Below are positions 12,101-22,972 of a stretch of DNA of 64,000 bases, piece by piece (within the stretch, counting starts at the first letter, position 1; every line of letters begins with the position of its first letter). This DNA is from Sipunculus nudus (Eukaryota > Annelida > Sipuncula > Golfingiida > Sipunculidae): contig CM049313.1 of NCBI GenBank assembly GCA_026874595.1, positions 73,958,659 through 74,022,658 of the forward strand, given 5' to 3'. The notes under the pieces were generated by a model that was given only the letters and a program-made list of their open reading frames with translations, did no database searches and was not told where the DNA came from. The position numbers were made by a program, and so were the translations under genes.

Positions 12101-13594
12101 TTCATTTTATAGTTAGTAGTTCATGAAATCCGCTCTTTATGTTTCATTGGTGAATTATTCCCGTAAACCCCCCAAGCCCGCATCAAGACCGGTGTTTGAG
12201 CCATTCTGACATAGACTTATTTAATATACATGGGGAGTCTTTTTGTATGCACCATAAGAAATTTACTTTTTGCTGTTTGAGTTAACAAGGACCTCCTGAT
12301 ATGCTACACAGGTTTGTTTGCAGGGGCCGGTGGTTTAGTAGTTATTTTAATGGAAAAGTTTAATGAGTTGAATTCACCTCTAACAGAATATCATGCATTG
12401 CATGTAATCACCTTAAGAAAGTTATAATTTACACGAAACTAACAAATAAAAAGATATGGGCGATGTTAATATGCATACATTAAGATATGCTTATAGCCTA
12501 GTATCCATGGCAATATCACTCCTATCCGAGATCAAACTTTCCCGTCGTCTCTCTGACTCTGAGCATTGTTCAGTTCCCTTGAGGACATACTACTTAAGTA
12601 GTCAATATACGCCATTATTTGCTCACAGAAAGGTTAATCGGTCCAAATTCCCAACTGCATTTTCTAAGAAAATCTTAGAAAATCCATATCCATATTTATA
12701 TAACAAAGACTAGAAATCGAACACACAGTTCACAGATGAAAAATGCAGCTTACCCTTTAGATCCGAAGTTAGGGATTTGTGTGTGTGTAGGAGGGTTGCA
12801 TTCGGAGAGAAGCCTAATTTAAAAATGCCGGAATTGTTTCACCAAGGACAATTTTAAGGTTGCCTATAATAGAAAGTATACACAAATTCTTTTCGCGACT
12901 AAATTTTCATCTTTTTTTCTTAATTTTCCACTTCGGTCCAACTATCCTTTGTGGAGGTAACCTCCATTATTTTCCAGTGCTCACTGACAAAATTCTTAAC
13001 CTAAGTATGTACATCAGAGAGTTCCACTTCGGATTTTTGTTCCATGGCAGGGCGGTAGCCCTCGCATACAGTCATTTTATTCTATGTCCTGGTGTCACCA
13101 ATCTCCCTTAAACTAGGAGTCATGACCCAGAGGAATCCCCCAAAGGTCCATTCAATTGTGATTGATGCACCTTTGCGGGGCACAGTCTTCCCATTACGCC
13201 TTCAGAGCGCTCACCCTGAGTGAGTTGGTGAGTTAGACCAAGAAAAATCTCACCGCTACTCTTCTGACATTTGATCTCACGTCCTTATTGGATTGCGTGT
13301 TATTTACATATTAAATATTTATTATAACTAAATTTATATTTATCAGGCTGTAGTCAAGGCGTTCGATTGCGAGCTTTAAATCTTTAGTTGAAGCCTCGTA
13401 GTATCTTCCAAGGCAAAATAAAAAATAATCTCTATTGAATCTCCGATATTTGCTCAGTCTAATTAGGTTCTGATTATTCCTGATCTGGCGTATATATAAC
13501 CCCTGAAGTGTAGATATAATAATAATAACAATATTTCAAATAATGCCATCGACAGACCATGGCACGGACCTATCCTGCAAAAAAACCAAATTAA
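12100..13594. other. No gene seen
   Basis: Non-coding. Open frames at 12456-12713 and 12860-13111 on the plus strand have no recognisable content and AT-rich codon use like random sequence. About 12120-12230 is GC-richer and could be regulatory. Confidence 0.5.
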
Positions 13595-13726
13595 AAAATC
13601 GCCACCTTCGATGGTGATAATATTGAGTCGAGAAGAAGCAGGGGCGTTGCTTACTGGGTAGAGGATTTACAATTGTATTCCATCAGTCAGTCCAGATTCT
13701 CCGCATTGATGTTTAGGGCAGTATAG
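13595..13726 (+). pseudogene. Retroelement gag-like remnant (tentative)
   Basis: A 43-codon frame bounded by stops reads with the order ATFDGDN, then VAYWVEDLQLY, then SRFSALMFRAV. In LTR-retrotransposon Gag proteins an F-[DS]-G motif is commonly followed by a WxxxxE/D-type stretch, and this spacing resembles it. A stop ends the frame, and the same frame continues for a short way beyond before a second stop, so any element here is broken. No flanking LTR, protease or reverse transcriptase is visible. It could also be chance. Confidence 0.25.
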
Positions 13727-16700
13727 AGCGAAGCATTGTCCGTCACCGAGTGACACCGACATCGCTACGATGTGGTATCTCCATTTTATCCGCGACATCC
13801 CAGAACCGTTGTGCGGGTGTTTATTTATCACAAGTCTATAGGATGAAATTTACACACTGGTGTTAAATAAGAAACCAGTTTGACACTCCAGGCGCAACCG
13901 TTATACACGGAAATACACGGTCGTCTGCTTGTTGGTAAAGGCGCCAAATTAAGTGGCGTGTTGCATCCGCATTATAGGTCACATCCCCATTGTAAGTAAG
14001 TGCAGTCATGGTTTCGTTGGATTATTTTTAATTCTTTAAAAATCCCAGGACCGAAAATAACCAGAGAATATTGGCGCATTGGTTATCTTTTTCATAAATT
14101 CGGTGATGAAGGATCGCTGTGAATAAATTACCATTAATGCGGTAAAAAAAAATCGGCGCATTATTTACCATAAATACAGTAGCGATAGTCATGAAGAAAG
14201 AGTGGGTGTTTTCTACCATACATGATGCATACAGAAGACAGATATATGCGTTGCCAACCGTGCGGGGTGTGTGGCAATTCGCAAGCAATTGATACCATTA
14301 GGTTTGTGGCATTTGGCAGAGAAAACATTTCGAGGAAAGCGACGGAAACGACCAATCCTCCAAAATATGCAACAGGCAGTGAAGGATAACTCCGAGAGTC
14401 AATAAATTGCCTCCTTCTGACCCTTTTGATCTCGTGTGAATCCGTGGCTTTTCCCAATATTGCTCAATACCTCTGCTGTTCAGGAATGGGGGATCCGCCG
14501 CATAAACACCCTTATAGGCTGCAGACAAGAGCCAGAATTCACTTCGTTATAGACCTCGGTGTTGTGTCTTCCAATTTGAAAGTCTAATAGATCTGCATTT
14601 GGAAGAATCCTCTTAAGCTGTCAACTGATAGTTTTCGTGGGTGCCTATTTAGTAGAGTTTTAGCTAAACGGATTTTAATGAAAAATGAATAATAAAAAGC
14701 TCAGTCTGTCTCAACCTGACTTTACATTTGTCACAGTAGAGACTAAATATGTCTTGTTCACGCTTAACTTAGTTTGACCTGTGCTTTGAAACCTAATTGA
14801 TAACATGAAAACATTACAAGCTCTCGGATCTATAGTATATAATTCGTTTTTGAACATTAATTATTATCAGATTATTATAAATTTGATTAATTAATTAAAA
14901 CATAACAACACATACAAATTAATCGAGTATGAAATATTGCTTTACCATCTTAATACTAATGATTATCTTAATTTCTTTTCCGTTTGGAGATTCATCATGT
15001 CGATAACGTTTTCTTCTTTAATTTTCATTTGACTTGAAACCTCGGTAAATATAATGATGTACTGAACCAAAAGTTTTCCCTAATAAAAGACTAAAAATTG
15101 ATTAACATACTTGATTAAACAAAACTGATGGCATTCGTGGCATAGAATATCGTCGGAAGGGAGAGATGCTAGACAGGATGCGTTACCTAGAGACAGCTGA
15201 GGCTGGTCAATGATACGGCTGATTAGGCGCCCACCGATGTCACTTTGTGGTACATTTATACTTGTCATCTATTGCAAGTCTATCAATACTCACGGACCGG
15301 GGATGTGCTCGCCCAGCTGTTTGTCTAAAGTGTGTTTTGTCTGTCGATAACTTTATGACAATCTGTAATATTGACTTTACCGTCCAAACCCCGGGGCCAA
15401 AGATTCATGTTTGATTATCACATGGGCGAGCGCTGTAAAAACTTCCCCGGTGGAAAGTCAGACGTTTCTCTTCGGCGGACGTGCTAATATTGAACCAACC
15501 ATGAATAAACCTAACAGAATGAGAATGTCACCAAACAGTTCCTGGATCTCACAAGCAATATTTTAGCAGATATTAGTATCAATTGAATAGAAACAGCTCA
15601 ACAGAAATAATTAAATCGTGAGCCGTTAGTCCTTCGTGGCTTAACCTGCATGGCACAAAAATTTATCTGCTTGTCACGTAGACGTCAATGAACCCTTATA
15701 TGGAAAAGCTCTAACACCCTCCGAAGAAGCGGCGTGAACCAATTGCGAAGGGAAAGCACCGCGTGTCTCGTGGCCTCTGACGGACCTCAATTTATCATTT
15801 CAAGAGGGAAAGTTTTACATGCTTATTACGTCGGCCATATGTCAGAGTTGGAGCTTTTTTTCTTTGTCGACTTGAAATGCAATACTTCGCATGTAAGCAA
15901 AGCATGGGAACACCATCATTGTATAATATCTCACTCAAGTAGATTTTTTTCCCAAAGCCATGGTTCACATAATTATGACAACGGCTATAGATGTCAGGGC
16001 TTAGACTGATTATTTTCGGTTCCTTTCGGTTTAAAAAGTTTCATGTAAGCAAAAGTAAAAAAAGTATATCTTTGTGTGATAATATATTGCTAGAACATAT
16101 CTGACTCATAACTAAGATATGTCTTTTTGCCATTAACATACTATAGATTTATTAATTTTTTGTTGCCGATCGAACTCGGTTAAAAATCTGTAACACAGAC
16201 GATTATGGTTAAATATAAGCACTTTTATATGTTGAATTAATGATGTTCGTTAAATAATTTAGAACGTATATTCATTATTTCATTCTTGTTATTTTTGCCA
16301 AAACTAAAATTGAATGATGTACAATCAATCAATCGTTATTAACTCGTTTCAACATAACATGGTTGGGGCGGTTTTTTTTATATCTTTTATACCTTCTTTT
16401 TATATCACTTATAAATGATATACACTTTATTCAGAGAAAAAAAAAGTTATATCTTTCTTTATCTTAATGTCATAAAATGCAACACCAGGCCATGTGTAGG
16501 GACCGCCATCATTGTAAATCATCTCTCTTTGTCCAGTCATCTTCCAAATAGGCTTTACCTTCTTTTACAACAGACAGACGCTCGGGTTGCGGTAAAAGTC
16601 TCGATGTTCGTTGCTCTTAAGTGTTACTTTGCGTGAGAACCTGGCATTACATCGTCCGAAAGAACGCTGTTATTATATATCACCATTGTTTATAGTGTTT

Positions 16701-17439
16701 CCCCGCTAACAAATCAGAGAGTTCATGCTCATTATGGCAGGCAGGATTTAGGGTGTCTACTTGTTTAGACTAAACGGTCCTAAAAAAACAAAAATACTCA
16801 AGTGAACATTGCTGTGGAGTTCCATAATTGTACATCATCTCTCTCAATTTTTTTTCTCCTCCTGGCAAGTCATTTTTCAACACTAACGATGTACTTAGGC
16901 ACGCTATTGTAACAAGAAGTAACTCTCTTCACATAAGTCGTTGACAATGTTGAATTATTTCATGCATTATGCTATTGAAGCCATCGGCCAAACCAGTGAT
17001 GGAATTAGAGGGGGAAAAGGGGGATCGCCCTCGCGTTTGCGACAAAACATTTTCTGGGAATTACAGAAATAAAACACTTAACTCCGAAAACCTCTGGTTC
17101 CGTTGTCTTCTTTGCACCATCTTCTTTGCGATAGTTATGTATGTAGTCGACGAGCACTCCGGCCAGGGGTACCTCCTAATCTAGGGGCATCGGCTTCCTC
17201 CCTATCCCCCTGAAAAAAAAACTACCCAGCGCTTACCAAGAAAAAATAAATAAATGAAATGCGGGGCATGGATATGGTCAAAATAATACATAAGCAAATT
17301 AAAAATTCAGGAACATATTCATGGGAGTGCCGAACAGGCTGTAAATCAATAAACAATTTAATATCAGTTCTAACGAAAAGAACGCGCTTTCGTTTCTCAC
17401 GTTCTTCGTTTCTCAGAAGCTAATAGATTTCAGTCTCTC
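13727..17439. other. No gene recognised; a few GC-richer patches
   Basis: Mostly AT-rich non-coding DNA. GC-richer patches at about 14290-14530 (minus-strand frames overlap in two registers), 15120-15480 and 15720-15850 have no recognisable protein content. A short motif, CCATCATTGTA followed by an ATCTC stretch, recurs at 15912 and 16506, with a weaker version at about 16821. Nothing else supported. Confidence 0.45.
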
Positions 17440-18380
17440 AAGGTTTCCAAGCCAAGGGCCTCAAGTTGCTTCAATTAATCGAGCACTGGACATAAGACTG
17501 TACCAGTTACTCCCAATAAGTGCATTAATATGCGTTATAGGTCCTTTAATAAGCCTGGATAAATCATAATATAAATCTTATCGGGATTAAAAAAAGACCA
17601 CTCGATTATTCAGGTTATTTAACACCCCTTCACAAATCACAGTCTTTCCCATGTAATTAAAACTTGATGCAAAACCGAGTATATAAATGGTTACTACTTA
17701 ATCTTATCCAGTTAATTAAAGCTAATATTGATGCCATCAGGCGCTGTGACAAGCTCCGACATGGAGTAATTAGATTAGATAGTGAGCAAATGCTTTATAG
17801 CAATAGAGAGATATTATATAGCCGGGAATATTTTAATCAATTTGTATAGGCTTTCGATCTGCCTTTAGGTCGATTGTTTATACACAGCCATCTGCTTGAT
17901 GCAAGGTGTAATCATACAAATTTAGCTAACTGAGAGCTGTGAGGACTGATACAGTTAATTAAGTTATGCATTGATTGGCCGTGGTCTGACGGAGCCTGCA
18001 GCCCCGCGGCGGTGTTCCATGAGCCCAGTCTCCCCAACCAGTGGGAGATGCTAATGAGAATTTTCTTGTTCAATTTAGACATGATAACATTAAGCCCAGG
18101 CAAGCCATCAAGCAGACAATGTGCTAATTGTTTGAGTGTAATTTACCTAATATCTTGCTAAATGATGCCATCTATTTTCTGGCGGAAAAAAGTGCAACAG
18201 ATAAGAACTCTGTTGCTTGACTGAGCAGACAATAACAGGTTTTAGAATACCGCAAATTTAATCACTAGACAGAGAAGACACATTTTGTAGCTAGTAAGCT
18301 TTATAATAAGGAATATTATCCACATAAATTTCTCGGTTTTCTTAGTACGATTGCTTGGGAGCTGAGTAAAAGTCCAGAAG
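17440..18380. promoter_or_regulatory. Candidate conserved enhancer block rich in homeodomain/POU/SOX sites
   Basis: Over about 900 bases there is an unusual density of ATTA-type cores (for example TTAATTAA at 17712 and 17958, GTAATTAGATTAGA near 17765). There is also a POU octamer-like ATGCTAAT (about 18049) and two inverted SOX-like half-sites around GACAATGTGCTAATTGTTTG (about 18116-18135). At 18194-18201 GCAACAGA pairs with TCTGTTGC at 18209-18216 around a 7-base loop. The only open frames are about 60 codons with no domain. The texture, a mixture of AT cores and GC patches without microsatellites, is like conserved non-coding elements beside developmental genes. It is an inference from motif density. 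Confidence 0.4.
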
Positions 18381-18537
18381 TCCCGCTGCTGCCAATTAAG
18401 GAGAACGGAGACAATTTTTTATGTATCATTGTATGTGTTTCCTAAAAGGAATATGGAGAATTTAAGCTAAGTCATAATAATATTCTGTTATTTATCCCTT
18501 TATTCGTCAGATTGTTCTTCTGGGATAGCATGTTACT

Positions 18538-18690
18538 ACAGTTAAACCTGGATATTACGACCACCATCGGGACCTTGATGAAGTGGTCTAATTTTCGAGG
18601 TATCGTCAAAGTGAAGTCGTATAAAAAAGCAAATGATTCTGGATCCACAAAATGTGGTCGTTGTTTTTAGGAGGCCGCTAAACCGACCTT
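18538..18690. mobile_element. Tigger/pogo-like miniature transposon remnant
   Basis: The left end after TA reads CAGTTAAACCTGGATATTAC then GACCACC, typical of Tc1-mariner/Tigger termini. At the right end GTGGTCGTTGTTTTTAGG is an imperfect inverted copy of it, and sequence of the form GCTAAACCG follows. The element has no coding sequence. The right boundary is uncertain because that end is decayed. Confidence 0.5.
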
Positions 18691-19162
18691 TTTTTGTAGA
18701 ATATGTATGATACTAAATAATCAAGCAACGGTTATTTAATGTAGTTGTGCATGCATCCAGTCATCTTAACCATCATCACTGAACCTAGGATGTTGATAAA
18801 AATGACCCATCACTTAAAATAAAACTAAATATTTGGGGATGATTTGCCGATAGAAGATAATATTGTAAAATGCTGTAACATTTCAATGGGCACTTTTGTT
18901 GTGTTCATTTCTTATCATTGCTAACCATTTATCTGCGAACATGAACGTCTCAGATTTATACACATTTACTGCGGATTTGAAAAATGGAAAATAATTAGGC
19001 CTGCAAGTTCACGGGATTTGGTGTGTAAATGTTTGTCGTGGTTTCTAGATTGTTAGCGTGCTAGCCAAGGGTAAGAAAAACCCGGTTATACAGAAAGCTA
19101 TATTAAATATCTGAACTATTCAGGGGCGCAATTTCCTTTTGCAATGAGTGCGTGTGTGTGCC
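18691..19162. other. No gene seen
   Basis: Non-coding AT-rich sequence. Confidence 0.55.
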
Positions 19163-19177
19163 GGGGGGGGGGGGGGG
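19163..19177. repeat. Poly-G tract (15 G)
   Basis: Fifteen consecutive G after a short GT-rich stretch. A likely site of length error in sequencing. Confidence 0.95.
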
Positions 19178-19689
19178 TCCACATTGTTGTGGAAACGGGG
19201 GAATCATTCCTTAATATTAGAGACTTTGGTGTTTTAGTCATATCTGAAAGCTGGAAAACTGCAGTTAATTGTTATTTGAGTAAAATTGCTCATTAAACAA
19301 TAAACGATTGAAATCTTAAATTATATTATGCCATTTTAATGGCCACAATGTGGGGTCGAAATAACATGGTGAGTCAGCTCTTGTTTAAAAATATGGGATG
19401 GGGGGAGACATGTCGAGACAGAAACCATCCATGCTTCCGAGTGAAACAGAGATGTTTATTCATTGAAATAATCTTTGTTTACTGATAGCTGTGTCCTCCA
19501 AGAATGGGGTCTCCTGGGATATGCCTTTTCAGACGTACATCAAGTTTGTTGTTTTAACCTGGACCGCGGACTTTACAGTCAGTCCTGTAATCTTCTTCCC
19601 CAAACTGTATAATAGACAAATCTATATTTTATAATAATCTTCAGTATTCTTGTGGGGCAAACACTAACAAATAATTCACAAAAACTCCA

Positions 19690-20295
19690 AAATTGTGTAG
19701 GGGCCGTGGGAGTGCCGACAGTCAGCCGCTCAGACAGGACGCTGGCTGGCCGGTCTTCGCTTGTCCGAATTGTCTGTTGGAGATAAAATATTTAGATAAC
19801 AGTTTCGGCGCGAGACCAGAATATACGGCAGTTTACAGATATATCCCAGCCGTGCTACCTGGCAAACAGGTGATCCGAATGGTCTATCAGATGGGGTTCA
19901 AATGCTTATTTATTGTGTGCTGGGGAGATTAGTGGGAAAGTCCAAAAGCCGAATCTTGTATCGTCTAGCTCCTTTTAGTGTTTACAATGCGCCCTATGCA
20001 GGACCGAAGCCATGACTCTGTTAAGTTATTCCCGGTCTGAATAGTGAAGGTATATCGGTACCCGCCGGATGAACACTTTCACTGTCAATAGTGACTCCTG
20101 GTTGGAGTTTCCCTGGGCTGACGTGTTATATTTAGAGACCCCTGTATTTCCGGGTCCATCGACTTTTATATGGAGATTCAATACCCGGCCGGAACAACCG
20201 TGGAGCGTTATCACCAGCGCCTGTCTGGTCCAGTACTTCTCTGGTGACCATGGAAAGTATAACACTGGCGTGGCCAGAATAGGCCAATATTAATA
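19690..20295. other. GC-richer block with two unremarkable open frames
   Basis: Composition rises here. Plus-strand frames at 19693-19932 and 20069-20293, and a minus-strand frame at 20026-20265, are open, but the two at 20.0-20.3 kb overlap on opposite strands. None shows a domain I recognise. A CAG|GTGATC donor-like site is near 19869. It may be a regulatory block, an untranslated exon or an old coding exon. I cannot decide. Confidence 0.3.
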
Positions 20296-20547
20296 ACAAC
20301 GTGTCATCCGAGTTCTATTTCACCAAAGGAAATACTTATTTTTTTGTATACTTAAGTCCGTTCCACACCTCCTGTTCACCTGATTTTTCGCGATTTTCTC
20401 TACATAATACAAACTTGCCAAACAAAATTTGCACCAATGGCATAAAGAGGCAAAAGCGTAATTTTTGACACCTTACCTACTAACGATATAAATACTATTA
20501 ACGTTATGGCCTGGTTGATGTCTCATATAAAGCCTATCCGTGGTCCA

Positions 20548-20730
20548 TGACGTCATTAATAAGTGACCATTGTTTTTCCTTGGATATGGATATAAAGTAA
20601 TGTGACGTAACAGTGAAGCGCGTGCACGCAAAGAATACAAGTTTGGCTGTAAACAGGGGTCGGCAGCTCTTGATTATTGGTCCCGTGAATGTTGGTGCCT
20701 CTTTAGTATGTCATGTCTATTATGACGTAA
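20548..20730. promoter_or_regulatory. Cluster of CRE-like sites
   Basis: A perfect palindromic TGACGTCA is at 20548-20555, with TGACGTAA variants at 20603-20610 and 20723-20730. These are the recognition sequences of CREB/ATF-family bZIP factors. Three within 190 bases is more than chance would suggest, but no promoter elements such as a TATA box with a first exon were identified nearby. Confidence 0.3.
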
Positions 20731-21889
20731 TCACTTTTTCCTGATATGCTTATTTCACAGATAAGTGTCAAGATGTCGCTACAGACTAGTTACTCATACA
20801 ATGGTTTTAAAATTGTTTACAGGAAAATGACATAAGATAGGCTGTTATCTCCATGATAGTTAATTACCCTTTTTCGTCTTTCTGTCCTAAGGTCAAAAAG
20901 TTTTGGCGTTCTTTGACTCGCAAATAAATAATTGCAAAAAACAGATGGACAGGGGTACTGGAACGGACTATAGTATATAAATTGTCAAGAACTGTCTTAT
21001 TGTTAACCGACCAGTGTCCTCCTGGTTTTTAAATGATACATTTGTTATATTGTCATATATTTTTTTCCACTATGAGGTTACGTTTTCATCCGTGTTTGTC
21101 TGGGTTTTTTCTTGTTATAAGTCGGAATACGCAAAAACCCTATACATAACTTTATGCAAGGTGCGCCATGGAACCGTTCTATTTTATTGTGATTCTGGGT
21201 AAAGGCGGATTTAGTACGATTGTTTTGTATCGGCAGAGGTAAGCGCTCTACGGAGTGCTTTTCTACTTTTGTGATGTGACAGTAATTAATGTAATGAAGG
21301 CAAGGGAAAGAAAACGTAACATGGCTTAGTCTTGCTTCTGTTATTTAAACGACCTTCTGGAATTATTCCAAATATCTTAGGTTCTTATAGGTCGAATGTC
21401 TCCTTTTAAGTGTAGCCATCTTTGTTTTAACTAATCATTTTACAAGACTGTTTGCAAGACAGCGACCAATAAACCTCTTTCTTTCTCTTTTATCTTTATT
21501 TTGGCATGTGATTAAAAACATCCCATTTCCTTAATTAGGTCGTGATGTTGTATAGAATATACTGCTTTCACAAATTAAATCAATGCAATTTAAAATAACA
21601 TTGGTTAATTGGGTACTGACAAAAAAGTTAATATCGCAGGGGTAAATTTATGCGTGCTTACCAATGTGGCTATTCAGTGAGTTCGTAAAAAGAGTACTTT
21701 ACGTGAAATTCAATGAGTACTTTACATGAAACTTTAAGTAAAAAGTTGTTCTCGATTGAAAAAGTAAAGGTAAGACCTCATAATTTTTCATCTTCTGACA
21801 TAGCTGATAATATAAAAAATAACACACGCAATTTCAAAGCCGAACACGGATTTTTGGAGGCATGACCTCACTTAAATCCTAGTATTAAT
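20731..21889. other. No gene seen
   Basis: Non-coding sequence without supported features. Confidence 0.55.
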
Positions 21890-21980
21890 GACAAGACTCT
21901 TTGACCACAAGGTCATGGTGACAAGACTTTTGTAACCACAAGGTCATGATGAAAAGACTCTTGTTACCACAAGGTCATAG
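21890..21980. repeat. 30-31-base tandem repeat, 3 copies
   Basis: Three copies of a unit beginning GACAAGACTCTT and ending ACCACAAGGTCATGG start at 21890, 21920 and about 21951. No coding value. Confidence 0.85.
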
Positions 21981-21982
21981 GG

Positions 21983-22143
21983 CAGGGGCGGATTCAGGAT
22001 TTAGAAAAAGAGGGGGTTCAACCAAGGAGGATTAATGAAAACCCTAAAAAAAAGTCCGTAGGTCCTGAAAGGGGGAACGTCCGAAACCCTTGAAAAGAAG
22101 TAGCTTCGGATAAAAAAAGTTGGGGGGGGGGCGGACCCCCTGT
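21983..22143 (+). repeat. Dispersed GGGGCGGAT...GGACCCCCTG repeat, copy 1
   Basis: It begins CAGGGGCGGATTCAGGATTT and ends with a G-run followed by CGGACCCCCTG. A second copy at 35838-36002 shares the start, a middle CCTGAAACCCTT-like block and the end. The outermost bases (CAGGGG... and ...CCCCTG) are inverted, which suggests a non-autonomous DNA transposon, but I saw no matching target duplication. Confidence 0.65.
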
Positions 22144-22639
22144 ACCAGTAAAATTTGGTTTAATTTTTTTTATACTGCTGCCCATTACCCAAGTGGTAAC
22201 ATCTAAACCTCGGCTGTCACGCGGCTCCTTCAGCCGGAAAGTCGGGGTGAATCAGTAAGCAAAGGACTTAGACCTTGGTGTCACGTTTACACATAGATCA
22301 CAGTTAAGGCTGTAGTCTCATGTTTACACATACATCACACATAAAAATTACCAACTTATTGGTTCTCCATTTTTTATATAATGCATATCCTTATCTACAA
22401 GCCGTGTATTCCAGGATATGTCGACGGGAGAAAATATATTTAACGAAACTTTAAATCTGTATGAAAAAAATTGAATCTACAACATAACAAAGTTACGGTT
22501 GGATATACTTTATGGTGTAGTGCTAGCCTCGGAGTATGGGACTAAACTATAGACTTTATCACAAGTATTTTTTATGATGCCCCTTAAACCACAGCGTCTT
22601 TCGGGCCACCCCTGAGGCGGATGCAGAGTTGGTCCCAGA
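22144..22639. other. No gene seen
   Basis: Non-coding. Short decayed-looking sequence only. Confidence 0.5.
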
Positions 22640-22972
22640 CACCCAACTGCATTCCGTGTGACCAATACCACCAAAGATGGTGCCGTATAGAGTCAATTAA
22701 TCTAGATCAAACGACCATTCAGAACCCAGGCACCTCTCATTGGACGGGCCCTGATATCCTAGTAAATATCCCCGGAGGCTGACGTTACATTGCTACAGAC
22801 AGACATCGAACATGCTGGGCTTCATTCAAAGATCCGCCCGACTAATGGTTTTCCCCGGCTCCGCCTGGAGTATAACTTGCTATTAACGTAATGAACATTA
22901 GCAAACACTAATTCACAGGTTTTCATTTGTCGTGAGGAGGACTGAAGCAGATTTATTTACCGACGGACAAAG
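22640..22972 (+). other. GC-richer block ending in a splice-donor-like site
   Basis: GC content is raised from about 22640 to 22860, then CAAAG|GTAAGG places a good donor-like site at 22973. A 24-codon open frame starting near 22812 ends before it, so any exon would be untranslated at its 3' part. Possible first exon or chance; there is no clear TATA box at the right distance. Confidence 0.2.
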
